A stretch of 64,000 nucleotides of DNA from Chrysoporthe austroafricana (GCA_001051155.2 JYIP02000006.1:930001-994000), one strand, 5' to 3'; counted from the first letter of the stretch, positions 12,031-24,000 are shown. Numbers and translations: made by a program. Notes: generated by a model not told the origin, from the sequence alone.

Positions 12031-12102
12031 TTACATGACAACGCAGTAGGAGTAGCCGTTGACTCCCATGGAGGAGTTGGAGGTCTGGGTGTTGGAAGGC
12101 AT
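12031..12102 (-). CDS. Lipopeptide (a-factor-type) mating pheromone precursor
   Basis: A 23-codon frame with a good start context (accaaaATG) encodes MPSNTQTSNSSMGVNGYSYC followed by VVM and TAA. The C-terminal CVVM is a CaaX box. The MPS start, the Ser/Thr/Asn-rich middle and the aromatic residues just before CVVM match filamentous ascomycete a-factor precursors, such as Neurospora MFA-1 and Cryphonectria Mf2 as I remember them. Cys20 would be farnesylated, the VVM removed and the Cys carboxymethylated. The mature peptide is exported and sensed by the Ste3-type receptor of the opposite mating type. The gene is too short for usual ORF cut-offs. A long C/T-rich leader with a TATA-like box lies upstream on the same strand, which suits a highly expressed gene. 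Confidence 0.9.
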   Translation of the reverse strand: MPSNTQTSNSSMGVNGYSYCVVM

Positions 12103-12985
12103 TTTGGTTGTGGGTTGAAAGCGTAAAGCTTAAAGATAGTGTGTTTGAAGCGAATGTTTGTGATTGAAGACGTGGATGAGGAGGAAGAGAAAAACCGATC
12201 GTGAAGGGAGAGAAGGACGCACATACTTATACTCGAGGACAGAGAGGCCCAGAGGCAGTATCTTGCGTTGGACTCAGTGCGATGCCTGTGACCAACTCGT
12301 TCCTCGTGTGCTGGCTGGCCGTACTTCAGAGCCCGGCTCTATCTTCTGTGAGACCGTGAGCGAATCTTTCCCTGTCAAATCCCGCGGCTCTTTGATACTG
12401 TCCCAGACGTCGTTGTCGACGAGAACAAAAGCGTTGGTCCTTCTTCCTGGGCAAAATGGATCTAATGGAATGCTTCATATTATGGTCTTAGCATTGTAGG
12501 TGTGTCCTGGGGACGAGTCTTTGACGTCGAGGCCGCAGCTGAAACTGAAAACCTGGCTGTTGGTCATAGCGGTGGCGGCGGTGCATCGCGACCTCTCCCC
12601 TTCCAGGACGCCAGCGGAGTCGAAGATTCTCCGAGTTCTTTGTCGAGAAGCTGGTTTCGCGACGCAGGCGGAGAGGCGAGGACTTTTGGTCGTGGTGGTG
12701 ACGCTGGGGTTGGTCCAGCTGGGCCCCTTTAGTATTATCCTTAGTATTGTGCCTTAATATTGTCCTCACAGGTCAAAGGCAGACGCAACAACGACACTTC
12801 TAGACCCCAAAGAACGGGAGGCTCTAGAAATAAATTATCAATGATATCAAAGCTGGATCTATCGTACGTGTACCAGAAGTTCATGTCCCTCTTTTTGTTT
12901 AATGAGATGGGTTCACAGCCCCCGGTGAGCGTGCCCACCCACAGGAGCGTCCTTGTCCCTGCTCCGGCACGATTACTCTGTTCAC
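12103..12985. other. Pheromone gene promoter and 3' flank of cyanase
   Basis: There is no gene in this 880 bp. It contains the C/T-rich leader and TATA-like element of the pheromone gene and the transcript end of the cyanase gene. Mating-type-specific elements would be expected here, but I cannot identify one with confidence. Confidence 0.4.
12224..12231 (-). promoter_or_regulatory. TATA-like box upstream of the pheromone precursor
   Basis: On the minus strand the sequence tataagta lies about 122 nt upstream of the ATG, followed by a C/T-rich leader typical of strongly transcribed fungal genes. Functional use is inference. Confidence 0.45.
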
Positions 12986-13773
12986 TCAGAAGCGCTTAAA
13001 TGGCAGCCTGATCGCTCGCGTTAGTAGCCGATCTCCCCCAAGACACCCTGCAAGCAGCTCCGGAGTGTTCGAGGAAAACTCACCACTTCCCCCTCAGGGT
13101 GATGACGACCCACGGGGCGCCGTCCTCGTCGACCTCCTTGTCGACCTTTGTGGAGAAGCTGATGGCGCTCATGATGCCGTCGCCGAACTTCTCGTTCAGG
13201 ATCGCCTTGTACGCGTAGCCGTAGTTCTGCACGACCTCGTACAGGCGGTAGATCAGCGGCTCGACGGGGGGCATGGGCCCGGCGCGCCCGCGGTCGGGGA
13301 AGCCCATGAGCTGGGGGGCGAGGACCTCCTTGGGCACGCCCAGCAGGTCGCTGAGCTTCTCGACGTCGGCGGCGGAGGCCTGCGCCTGCCCGTAGAAGAG
13401 GGCGGCGACGGCGACCTCCTCGCGGCCGAGGTGCTGGCCAATCTCCGCGAAGGTGAGGTTGGCGCGGGTCTTGGCGGCGAAGAGCTGTAGGGGCAGAGAG
13501 ATCAGCAATGAGGCCTCTTGATTTATATATACGTGTGTGTATGTATGTATATATAGAATATAGTGAATATGATATTAGGGAGGGCCGTTCAGCGCCCGTC
13601 AGGCGCACAGGTATGCGCCACGTGCTTATTTCCGGTGTATACTCACAGTCTGCGAGTGCGCCGGCAGGCGGTCGACGATGGAGCTCTGGTGACGCTATCA
13701 GTATCGCTGCGGAACCTGGTGGCGGTTTAGAGTTTCTTCTTACGTCGAGCGAGGCGAGCTGCTTCTGAGCCAT
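12986..13773 (-). CDS. cyn1: Cyanate hydratase (cyanase)
   Basis: Converts cyanate plus bicarbonate to ammonia and CO2 (EC 4.2.1.104) in the cytosol. Four exons are read: 13773-13744, 13685-13647, 13484-13084 and 13007-12986, giving 163 residues. The introns have canonical ends. The last intron has donor GTGAGT and branch CTACTAAC, and the terminal exon adds only the second and third bases of a Trp codon context and LPFKRF before TGA. The N-terminal helical DNA-binding-like region is followed by the catalytic core [19 protein letters not shown] and [13 protein letters not shown]. Arg103, Glu106 and Ser129 keep the spacing of the E. coli triad Arg96/Glu99/Ser122, so the enzyme should be active. 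The neighbours are unrelated. Confidence 0.95.
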
Positions 13774-15428
13774 TTTGGGCGTATTCGCGGGGTCTACTCG
13801 TGAGGACTCGGTAGTATGAATCGCAACAGAGACCCTGTCTAAATTCCTAACGATGATTCCAGAGCCGTGAGGAAGGCCTTTTGTAGGTTTGAACCGGAAT
13901 CCTATTATGTGAACATGAAAAAGTCGCCTCCTTTCATGTCAATCAAGACGTCATCCGGGGCAGGTTCGTGAGCCTCCATGGCGACGGCACCGGTTCGGAG
14001 GTCTCTGGAGCTCCACACAACAGCTCCCTCCCGAGGCCTGTAGGCCCTTCTCCGCACACGGCGGAGATATTCCGGCATGCTCTCTGTGAGGAGAGCATGC
14101 TTGGCAGTGCTTGGCTATGAGCTACGCAGACCCACTTCGCCGAAGGCCGTCTGAGGAGGTCTGGCGCCGTGGTCTGTCATCAGTCCACGTGAGGCCGGAT
14201 TACTCAACCACAAGCAACTAGTGCCCGTCCGCGTGCTGTGGGGGTCTGGGCTGGACACAGAGAGACTGGGTGGCTTGCTGACTCCTGCTGATGCTCAGCC
14301 TGACCAACGCTGCTCTACGTTTGCAACCTCAAGCCGCCTGTCCTGGATACCACCCTCCGCCTCACGAGGTCCCCCCGGAGCCCCCCAGCCTGTTCCTGGG
14401 GCATGCTCCGAAAACAGCCAACGGGACCTGGGGGAGCTGGGGGAAGCTATGCCCGTATGAGGATGGCCCCCCAGCACCGGCGCCAGCCATCTGGTCTCGA
14501 ACGCAGCGGGCGTCTCGAAGCCAGCTAACTGCGTAGCGCACGCGCCGCCAGCGACCTGGGCCGGCCGGTCACCGCGCCGGTCGAAGGCGCAATTCTAGCC
14601 CTGGGTGCCGACGAGGAGGCTTTTCCCTCACGAAGCAGACAGCACGAGACAGCCAAACGGCGGCGGGGGCGGACGGGGTTTGACGACAAGCTGGGGCGAT
14701 CTGGATTTCCTGAGAGGCAGTGCGGCAGCAGAAAGGGGGGGGGGACGGAGCGCTGCTGACTCGCGCCCCCCTGGATCGCCAGGCCGTCGGTGCTAGGACG
14801 CAACAGGCTATCACCTCGCCTTAACCTATTTCCAGACGGCACTAGGTTTTCTATGATGGCGCCCTCGACGGGGAGAACGGTGTTTGTGGGGGGGCTGTGC
14901 AGACGCCGGTTCTACGATGCATCGTTTCTCTATTGTTGGTATCGTTTCTAACACGTCTTGATCGCTATACCGGAGGGGAAACATCCCCAGAATGCCTGCC
15001 CTTCCCTGCCCAAAAGCTATCTAGTTGATACACTCGATGCTCCACAATATTAGCTTCGCTTAAGAAAACAAGCTTTCCGTCATCCGCACATGCCAGACCG
15101 TCGGATCGCCAAGCTTTCCCATTGTTGCTGGGCCGCGCCAAGACACGTTTCGTTTAGAACTGCCGCACGGTCTCGTCTCATGTCCGCATTCCCACACCAC
15201 CGCCCCCCCCAAACACCTGATATTGGCTTGCCACGGGATGCATTGTGTCCCGGAAGCGGATGCCTCACACCTGTGTCTGTCTTTCAGCCAGCCAGCCAGT
15301 CTATCTATCAATCAGTCAGTCTGTCGGTGTGTCTGGCGGGCGAGGCGCCTTCGAGCGGATCTAGTGACCATAGGGCCTTGCGTGGGTTGATGCCTGATAT
15401 GCTTCATTGCGCTGTGCCCCCTCCTGTC
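13774..15428. other. Gene-free interval with one short perfect hairpin
   Basis: No coding region is supported in 1.65 kb. A perfect 10-bp inverted repeat lies at 14075-14100. Short tetranucleotide tracts (CAGC, TCTA, CAGT types) occur near 15290-15335, in the 3' flank of the AIM6 gene. Confidence 0.5.
14075..14100. repeat. Perfect 10-bp inverted repeat, 6-nt loop
   Basis: The arm gcatgctctc (14075-14084) pairs with gagagcatgc (14091-14100) around the loop tgtgag. No gene end lies close, so a terminator role is not supported. Confidence 0.8.
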
Positions 15429-16716
15429 TCAGTACCGCCACTCCCTCATCGCGGCAGCCCTGACGTCGTCCGCGTTGATGACGTCCACGCCCTCCCTGAC
15501 CAGCAGGTCCCAGACGCGGTTCCTCGCGCCGATCGGCCACGCCGGCAGGTCCCAGTACCGCACCTTGAGCCCCCGCGCGTGCGCGGCCCGGACCTGCTCC
15601 CGGATGCGCTCGATCTGCTCCGCGCCGAGGCTGCCCATCCACGGGCTGCCGATGGCGTGGCGGAAGGACACGCTCGCGTAGTACGAGTTGGTGGCGTCGT
15701 AGGCGTGGGCGCCGCTGCCGGGGCCGGCGAGCCGCTGCAGCGGCGCGTCGAAGAAGTAGTCGCGGTAGGTCTCGTTCGCGACGACGTCCGCGAAGGGCGT
15801 GTCGCCCGTGCCGACGACCGTGACGGGCCGCGGGTGCACCGTGCCGTTGGCGAAGTAGGTCAGCCAGCCGCGCTCGCGGAGCGGCTCAAGCTGCTCGAGC
15901 ACCTTGGCCCACGTGGGGGACCCGGCCGTCTTGACGTCGACGAGGAGGACGAGGGTCTGGTCCGGGTCGGTGTCGAAGACGCCGCGGTCGCTGCCGTCGT
16001 AGAACTCGGTCTCCGGGTTCTGGCGCTCGAGGATCTCGACGAGCGGCTGCACGTAGAGCGACTCGAAGGTCCGGCCCGGCTGCAGCGCGGCCTCCTGGTG
16101 GCCGACGTAGAGCGTGTCGCTGCACTCCGGGTCGTCGAAGAGCCACACGTCCGCCTCGACGCTGACGCACCCCTGCCGGAGCGCCGTGAAGAGCGGCACC
16201 CGGCGCCAGTAGTCGTTGTGCGAGTGGACGGGCTTCGGTATCACGTCCTGCAGGAAGTTGGTCGGATACCACGACATGGCGTGCGTGCCGGTACCGATCC
16301 GTCCCCACATGGAGAGCGCCGGGTCGCTGTAGTTCTCCGTGTCGTCCAGCAGCCGCGCCCTCGAGATGCGGAGGAGGATGTCCAGCGCCAGGAGGATGGT
16401 TCTAGGCCCAAGAGGTCAGCGTCTGCAACGGGGCCCGGCTCGCCCGTCCGGAGCCAGAGCTTACTTACATGATGGTGGCGCTGAGCGTGATGAGGAATAT
16501 AACCCACGGCCTCCTCCTCGGCCGGGATATGTATGTGGTGTCGTCCTCGAACTCGAAGTCGGCCGTCGGGCCGTCCTCGCCCCTCCTCCGGAGCAGCAGG
16601 GCGTCCTCGCTCTCCCTGAGGGTCTCGTCGCTCTGCCAGCTGGCTGTCCTCCGGTGGGAGTGGAAGGGCCTGATGACCTCCTCCAGATACCGGTACGGCG
16701 CCGCCCTGGTGGCCAT
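15429..16716 (-). CDS. AIM6: AIM6-type PLC-like phosphodiesterase, membrane anchored
   Basis: Homologue of yeast Altered Inheritance of Mitochondria 6, a PLC-like phosphodiesterase-fold protein of unknown substrate. Exon 1 is 16716-16469 and exon 2 is 16401-15429, giving 406 residues. The 67-nt intron (GTAAGT, branch GCTGAC, acceptor CTAG) interrupts the single transmembrane helix at about residues 70-92, which continues as ITILLALDILLRIS after splicing. The cytosolic N-terminus is basic with a dileucine-like acidic patch. The catalytic-type motif HSHNDYWRRVPLF is at residues 142-154, followed by GCVSVEADVWL, LYVGH and the QNP motif, all family hallmarks. The C-terminal half carries the LVDVKT and RYWDLP blocks. 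Type II membrane topology is inferred from the single helix. Confidence 0.92.
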
Positions 16717-19000
16717 GGTAGCGCCTGATCGCTCTCTCGCGTTGTTCTTTGGGCCTGTCGTTGTCTGTCTGATCCGCAGTGAGGGTTATAGACGAGGAGG
16801 GCCCCGAGGTGGCACAGCCGGCGGTCGTTTCACACTCACGACCAATGAGGAATATCTCTGGAGGGCCGGAGGAGGAGAGAAAGTCTTGGCGGCGACGGGG
16901 TACTTATCGCCAGGGGTCGAGCACGAGCGAGACGGGACATCTGGTGGTCGGGGCCCAAGGGACTCGCGGGAGATGGGGTGAAGGCGACACACCAGGGGGA
17001 GGGCTCGAGGCCGGGAAGGGGGAGCAGGCCTACTAGTAAGCTGTCAAGGCCCTCGTGAGTGACCCGGGGGCCGCATGGGCCCATATAGCAGAAGATCAGG
17101 CGTCAGCGCCAGCGCCAATGGGCCGGTGGGCACAAGCAAGCCCGGGAGACTCTTGTCTGGCCCGAGAGCGGCCGTCGAGTAGTATATCCCTCCGTCCACC
17201 TGCCCAGCACTCAGATAACAACACAGAGCCGGCCCACCCCCATCTCCCAACAGCACAGGACCGGGCGGATCTAGAACAGCAGGCCGTCCAATGAGGGCCA
17301 CTGGATAGTAATGCGATGACCTAGAACATCGAGGCCGGGAGAGGGCTATTGTGGGAAGCGGCCTAGAGGATGGGAGGAGAAGGAGGCAGTGCAAGCAGTG
17401 CATCCAGCAACGGTACCATGTCCTGATATACGAGGGCGTAATAGACCCGTCCTTTAAGCCGTCGTGCCATACCCCATCGGAGTATGTGCTGGTAGGCCCT
17501 TTTGGCGAACCTTAAAAGGGCGGGGTGGGTGGCTGAGTAGCAACGCAACCAGCAGCCGGTGCACTGCAACCGGTGTCCAGGGAAAAGAGAAGAAAAGGAC
17601 CGGGAAAAAAAAAATAAATAAAAAAGGGCCCAGCTCTCATGCCCACGATGCCCTTCCCGGCCGACTTAGCCGTACTGGTCCCCCCCCGCCCGCCCTCGTG
17701 TGTTCCAGATCATGGCCATCAGGGCCCGGCCCGCGCTTGACCAGCGCGCGCTGACCTGGCGAGCCTGAGCAACGGCGCACCCGGCGCAGCGCAGGCGGCA
17801 GCGGTGGTGGTGGTGAAGCAGAGGGAGACAGAAAGAGAGGCGCCGGATGCGGACGGACCTCGCGCGGGTTGCTCGCCCGCCCAGCCGCCCGTCCTCCTGC
17901 GGCGGGGAGAATAACCTTGTTGCTTCCTGCATCGGCTCTTTTTTGATCCTGCCATGTGCGGCCTTATTCTGACTCGTCTTCTGCGCCGCATTGCAGACCA
18001 CACCATGGTGCCGTCAGAGGTGTGGCCGGTGGGCTGGGGGGTGGGGCGGGTCCCGCAGGTCGCGCTGGGAGTGAGGCCAAACAGACTGTCAGCATCACAC
18101 ACGTTTCATGGCCGCCCGTCGTGCAGAACCCCCCCAGCGGGCCCCCATGCCCCCCAAAATTAAGGATGCCAAGCCACTAACGGCAGTTCCCGAGTGATCC
18201 TCCAGAGTGATCCTCCAGCAGGGGATCACGGACGCGGCCCAGGTGCCAGCCAGGCGTTGCCAGGCGTGCCAGGCGTTGCCAGGCGTGCCAGGCGTTGCCA
18301 GGCGTGCCAGGCGTGCCAGGCTCTCCCCACGCAGCAGCATCGTACCACGCTGTGTATGTGCGTGGTAGTGGTACGATTCTGCGCTGTGGAGAGAGGCACG
18401 CACAGTGGAGCACACACACATTCTTACTCACTCACTCTCACTCACTCTCTCGCTCTCTCATATACTGAGGTACAATCTCCTCTAGCCAGAGCAGGGCGCA
18501 CCCGGTAACACCTTGACCACAACATATCTCGGCAATACAAAATTGCGAAAAAATTAGTACGAGGTCTTATCCGGCTCCCTAGATGTAGCCTGCGTAGCGA
18601 TGAGCCACCTCCGATCCTGAAGATCTGACCCGCGTTGAGCCTGGGAAATGAGGTCAAATCTCAGAAGAGCCGGCCACATCAGGTGGGGGGGGGAGGGAAT
18701 ATGCACGTTATGGCACATACAGTAAGTAGTAATAGTACTACCGGGTATGTTAAACTGGGGTGCGCTCTTTTTGGGCAGACTTTCTACTACCATACCACAT
18801 ACGGCGATAAGATAAGCTTGAAAAATCTCCACTGAGTGCCAAGCAAAGCCACACGGGGTACGAACCCAGCGGCGTCACTGGTTTGTTCTGCTGGGTCAGG
18901 CGACGACACCAACTTTTCCTCTTGGCTGCAGCCTGCCAGGCCTCTCTTCTCTCCTCCTGACGCATCCTCGCGCATCACCGGCGGGGCAATCTGGGTCATA
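16717..19000. other. Divergent promoter interval with GC-rich minisatellite
   Basis: This 2.3-kb region lies between two divergent genes. No gene is supported. It holds a 19-bp tandem repeat at 18251-18321, an A-rich tract near 17605-17630 and a TCAC/CTCT-rich tract near 18420-18465. Confidence 0.5.
18251..18321. repeat. 19-bp minisatellite, compound caggcgttgc/caggcgtgc units
   Basis: Alternating 10- and 9-bp subunits, caggcgttgc and caggcgtgc, form three full 19-bp units followed by shortened caggcgtgc copies. The array looks like an expanding or contracting minisatellite. Confidence 0.85.
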
Positions 19001-20192
19001 ATGCCGCACAAGCACACGCGCAGGGACAAGGACGACTCCACGTGGGTGCTCTCCCTCCCCCCTCTCCTTCCCCTTCCTTCCCCTCCTCCCATCCCACGGC
19101 GGCCTACCACGGCTGCGGTGCTCGGCACGTTTGCTCGCTGCTCGCCAGCGTGGTTTGCGTGGCATGAACGAGGCATGTGCACCGGCTCACACATGACACG
19201 GCAGATATGACCTGCCGCCCACGCAGATCGCCAGGCCCCTCCCCGTCGTCGCGCCCAAGTTGGCAAGGCAGTCACAGGCACAGGCCAAGGGCGGCAAGAA
19301 GAATGTGGGTCGCAGCAAGCCCGCGCAGCCGGCCGCGCAGCAGGCCCAGGGCGTGAAGCGCAAGCGGGGCGCTGAGGCCAAGGACGACGCGCCGCGGGCA
19401 TTCAAGAGGCTGATGGCGCTCAAGGATGGGAAGAAAGTCAGGGACGGCCTCGACGACGGGCACGGCGCCAGGAATGGCGCGGCGAAGACCAACAAGAAGC
19501 GCAAGGCTGCGGCCGAGAGCGCCGACGACGCCAGTGCTGCGGCCGGGGCGAAGAAGGAGCTCCCCACCATCCAGCCCGGCGAGCGCATGTCCGATTTTGC
19601 CGCCCGTGTCGACGCCGCCCTGCCGGTCATGGGGCTCGTGAAGAAGTCGACCAGCGGGAAGGACCCGCTCGGGCTCAAGGTCCACCGCACGAGGAAGGAG
19701 AAGAAGATGCACAAGCTGTACGACGAGTGGCGGAGGGAAGAGGCGGCGATCCAGGCGCAGAGGCGGGAGGAGCTGGAGGAGGCCGAGGAGCGGGAGATGG
19801 AGGATGACGGCGCGGGCGTCAAGTGGAGGCTGGACATGGAGGCTGAGGCCGCTGCCGGGAAGAAGAAGAAGGGGAAGAAGGCCAAGTCGAGCAGATCCGT
19901 GTGGGACGTCGGCGACGCGGATGATGCGGACCCGTGGGCGGAGCTTAAGAAGAAGAGGGGCGAGGCAAAGATTGGCCTGCACGACGTCGCCAAGGCGCCG
20001 CCCGTGTTCAAGACCGTGCCGAAACAGGTGTTCAAGGTCGGCGGTGCCGCGGTCGACGTCGGCACCATCCCCAAGGCCGCGGGCAGCTTGAAGCGGAGAG
20101 AGGAGCTGCAGAGCGTCAGGGAGGAGGTTCTCGCCACGTACAGGAAAATGATGGAGGGCAAGCGGGCCAGGCTGGGCGCGGAGGAACCATAA
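19001..20192 (+). CDS. Lysine-rich coiled-coil nuclear/nucleolar protein (CCDC137-like?)
   Basis: Exons 19001-19041 and 19205-20192 give 342 residues starting MPHKHTRRDKDDSTYDLPPT. The upstream exon is chosen because splicing with acceptor GGCAG restores STYDLPPTQIARPLP in frame, and no ATG opens the long exon. Low-complexity basic segments with likely nuclear localisation signals (KRKRG, KKKKGKK) flank a conserved-looking core: IQPGERMSDFAARVDAALP at about residues 130-150, then a charged coiled coil (RTRKEKKMHKLYDEWRREE). Near the end comes IGLHDVAKAPPVF and a KRREELQSVREEV helix. The order of elements recalls the CCDC137 family of nucleolar proteins, but this is tentative and no function is claimed. 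The intron (163 nt) is long for this genome. Confidence 0.75.
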
Positions 20193-21009
20193 GGCAAGAC
20201 CGAGGCAGCCGTCTCAGGCAGCAGACGGTCCTTCAGTGATCAATGACACCCGCGATACCCCAGACTTCCTTTACGTTGGAAACACAGCTCAGGTCCTGCT
20301 AGGATCCATCCTTTGTGCGCCGGCCATCGCTATGAGACCACAGGCTGTCTTTGCGGCCCCTGCAACCCTTTTTGTATAGACAATAGAAAGCACTGTACTC
20401 AGATTGTGGTCCCGGGCCTCCCGGGAGAGTCACCATCACCATCACCATCGCAGTAGGCCTTGTCTTTGGGACAAAGGTTCCGCAGCTCAATTCTGCAACC
20501 GACAGTCTCTGACAACTTCTTGTCACCATTAACCGCTCCATCCCAACCCTGCTCGATCTACCGATGTTTTTCATGCATGGTGCCCAACTTTGAAGATCCT
20601 CTGATTCATGAACTTTCGGAGCCCAGATTCTACCTCCACATTTGAAATCTGGTATACTACTGGGCGACTGTGGCATCTCACGGAACGTCTTTTCACGGAG
20701 CGACTCTCACTCACTCTCTACTTAAGTCATAAACTCAACAAAGCCTCCAGCGCCGGCAACACGAAACTCGGGCCAATCACACACAACCCCGCGCCCCACT
20801 GCCGCTTTTATTGTAGCCGCTACGGCCCCACCAGCCTTTCTCCCATTGAACCGCTCGCGCGCGCATCAGAAATCGAAACCTCGAGTCGAAAACTCCGAGT
20901 CCCACCGCCTAAATCATCAAAAATCTCGAGGTCTCGGATTCGAACCACCACGGCCCGCCCAGACCGATTGATTTTCTCGTCGCTATGAACGCGGGAAAGG
21001 GTTGTCATC
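20193..21009. other. Intergenic region: TFC3 promoter and leader
   Basis: No gene is supported. It contains a short CACCAT triplet-like tract near 20432-20450 and the 5' leader of the TFC3 gene, including an upstream ATG at 20985. Confidence 0.4.
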
Positions 21010-21038
21010 ATGGCGCAGGGTCTGGACGAGCTGATTGA
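20985..21038 (+). promoter_or_regulatory. Upstream ORF overlapping the TFC3 start codon
   Basis: An upstream ATG opens an 18-codon frame including its TGA stop. It passes over the main ATG at 21010 in another frame. If it lies in the mRNA, ribosomes starting here would bypass the main start, so it could lower TFC3 translation. Transcription start is unknown. Confidence 0.45.
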
Positions 21039-24000
21039 GTGGCTCGTTGGGGAGGTTTCGTTTTACGGCGATGGTGAGTCCATCTTCATATCAGCGCCAA
21101 CCTGGGATGTTACAAAATTACAGCGTCGATAATGTGTGTGGATGGGAGTGCGGGAGTCGGAGGCTCATCAGTGAGAGCCTGTTCATGGCGTGGGCCTCAC
21201 CCTCGCCCTCACCCAGAATGGCCCTCAGCCACACACCTCGCAGCAGCCCTGCTGCCCAGAAAGATAACTAACGTCCACTTCAGGGTGCTCAATGTCAGAT
21301 TTGTTCAGTGCTGTCAGAAAATATAACAGTGATGAACCTGAGACTCCTGATGGTGAGAAGGCCACCGACGCCGAAGACACATCCAAGCAAGGGGGTGATG
21401 AGTCCAAGCAGGGCAGCGACAAGGTGGCTGAAAAGCCCGCTGGGCCCCCGGCGAAGATCCAGCCCAGCGATGCTGAGTTGAAACTGGGCCGCCTCATCTG
21501 GCCCTTCGTCTTGGCCATCGGTGAGGTCAACGTTGGGCCTGAAGGTGAGTGGAATCATCTCACCTTCGACGAGTTGATGTCCGTACCCGAGGAGCGGGCC
21601 ACTGGAGGTGCTATCGCCACAAAGGACAAGCGGCTGCCCGCCGGCGCGGCGAACAAGAGGCTGCCCAAGCTGCGCCCGCGCCTGTACGTCGGAGAAGACA
21701 TAGTGTGGAAGACCCTCACCGGCCATGGCGTCGACTTCAAGCGCGTGCCGCCCCTCGAGTGGAAGCTCCTCATCGTCATCGGGTCGACCAGGGAGGACGG
21801 CATCCTGCAGGGCGATCTGGTTCGGGCGACCGGTCAGGACAAGCGCTCTGTGCCCCGGCGTACGGATTTTCTGTCCGCGAAGGGCTACATCGCGAAGCGC
21901 ACCCACATGGTGCGGGGTTCCAAGACCAGCAAGCTCTGGCTGACCAGGTTTGCTCCTGAGCTGCCGGCCCCTTCAAACCCCCTTCAGGGCATGGACATGT
22001 CGCCAGAGCTCCTGACAAAGGACATGGAGCCCGTGCCTTGGACGCATCAGTGGGTCGGCAACAAGAACAAACAGGGCAAAGAGGAGATTGCGTTCACGGC
22101 CCTGGGCCAGACCATCATTGCCATCATAAAAGCCTGGGGCACCCTACGGGTCAGAGACCTGAAGAAGAAGCTCGGCATCCTCGGTCTCAGGTGGCAGATG
22201 AAGGTCATGTCAAGAATGCTCCGCAGGTTCGACTCCCAGGGCAACATCAACTACGTTGCTGCCACGTTTGTCGGCAGCAATTTTGTCTTCAAGGACTGTG
22301 TCAAGTTCATGCGAGACCCAACGGACGAGGATTGGCGAATGCTCTTGGCGACAGGCAAGAAGTCATCGTATTTAGATGACGGGAAGGGTCGGAAGATAAA
22401 GTCAAAGAAGAAGAAGAAGAAGAAGGGCAAGAGCAACAGTGGACGGAAGCCAGTGAAAGTCGTGAGGCCGAAGGTTCGAGTGCTCAACAAGAGGACGAGG
22501 AACCCGCCGAAACCTTCCATGTCACTCTGGTCTCCTGATAAACCTCTGGCCAACACGATCGCTGAGTTTGTCCTTACGGGGGGCGCTGAGGGATACACGT
22601 CACCAGAGCTCTCAAAGGCAATCGTTGGTTACGATTTCTGCCGCTACTTCCTCAAGCACTTGCAGAACAGCTGCGCGCCAGACACCCAGCCTGCGGGTCT
22701 CTCGGAGTACCAGATGAGCAGCGAGATGGTTCGTACGGGCAAGGTCAAGGCGTATACATTTACCTGCGCTGGTGCGCGCAAGTCGGAACCGGCTGAAGCC
22801 CCTCAAGAAGAGTCCGCTATCGATCCGGCACTGTCCAACAATAGTGGCCACGCGGCTCAGCCAACCCAGATTGCTGACCCCGATTCGTTCGGATTCGCAT
22901 CTGTCGATGAGGCCACGTTCGGAGAGGGTATATCAAATCTGACCGGCTTGGTTCGGATAACGCCCGAGAAGCCAGCCCGACAAAAGCGGCCCTACAGGCG
23001 CCGCCAGGCCGGATCGGCCATGGAGGATGAGGACAACGCGCAGATGTCCGCCAATGACCCAAACGCAGACCCAAATGCATCAGCATCTCCTAAGCCAGCT
23101 CCCCGCCCGAGGGGCAGACCAAGGAAGCATAAAGTACAACCTGAGGGTAACGGCGACGCGGATGTCCCAAATGCGGCAGATGTCCCCGATGCGGCAGATG
23201 CCTCAGGAACAAGACCACCAAGGAGGCGCAAGGCTGCACAACGTGTCTCGTATGCAGAGCTTGCTGGAGAGGACGCGGCAGCTGCCGGATCTGGTGCTGA
23301 TGGAGAAGGTGGGCGCAAGCGGAGAGCGACACAGACCGCGGAGTACGCTGATCTTGCTGCGACGGAGGACCTGTGGAGCGGAGAGAGCGACAAGGAGGAA
23401 GACCGGACCCAGCCTGGTGTGTACGTTGGCAAGCCTGGATCACTGAACCCAGACCCTCATAAGAAGGGACGACCAAGAAAGTCGATCGTCTTGATTTTCC
23501 GATCCGACAAGATCAAGGACCCGAATTATCTGCCTGGCTGGGCAGACTACCCCAAGCCTCGAGTTGAGTCTCCTCCTGCCAAGCTTGTGCGGCGACCTCG
23601 CAAGGTTCCAACGATGCCTCCAGCATCACGCAACCCTGATCAAGCCGCCACCAGCCAGCCGGTAGCACAAGAGCAGGCTGAAAAGCAGGCCCAAGACGTG
23701 GAGGTCCAAGTGAGTCAGCTGAAGGCTCTCCCACAACAGCTAAATCAGCCTTCTGTCGATACCGCGCAGGAGGGGGTTGACTCAATTGTTGTGCAGAGTG
23801 TCAAGAATGGAGACAAGAGTATCGAGGCACATTTAGAGCCACCTACTACCGCCGAGCCCGAGAATGTCCCTCAAGGTGATCCTTCACCGGCCGCTGCGGA
23901 TAATCCATCTGCCGACTCTCACGTCGCAGACAACTTTGAAGCTCCCGCGAAGAAGGCAAGAAAACCACGGAAACTGAAGCTGGACAAATACGTCTGCGAG

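Noticed and set aside
15090..16472. 460-codon plus-strand open frame
   Set aside because: Antisense shadow of the GC-rich AIM6 coding region; Arg/Val/Ala-rich without structure.
18041..18330. Direct repeats viewed as a possible CRISPR-like array
   Set aside because: Units are contiguous 9-10-bp tandem copies without spacers in a eukaryotic genome; a minisatellite.
19187..20197. 336-codon minus-strand open frame
   Set aside because: Antisense shadow of the Lys-rich nuclear protein gene; Ser/Phe/Leu-rich mirror composition.
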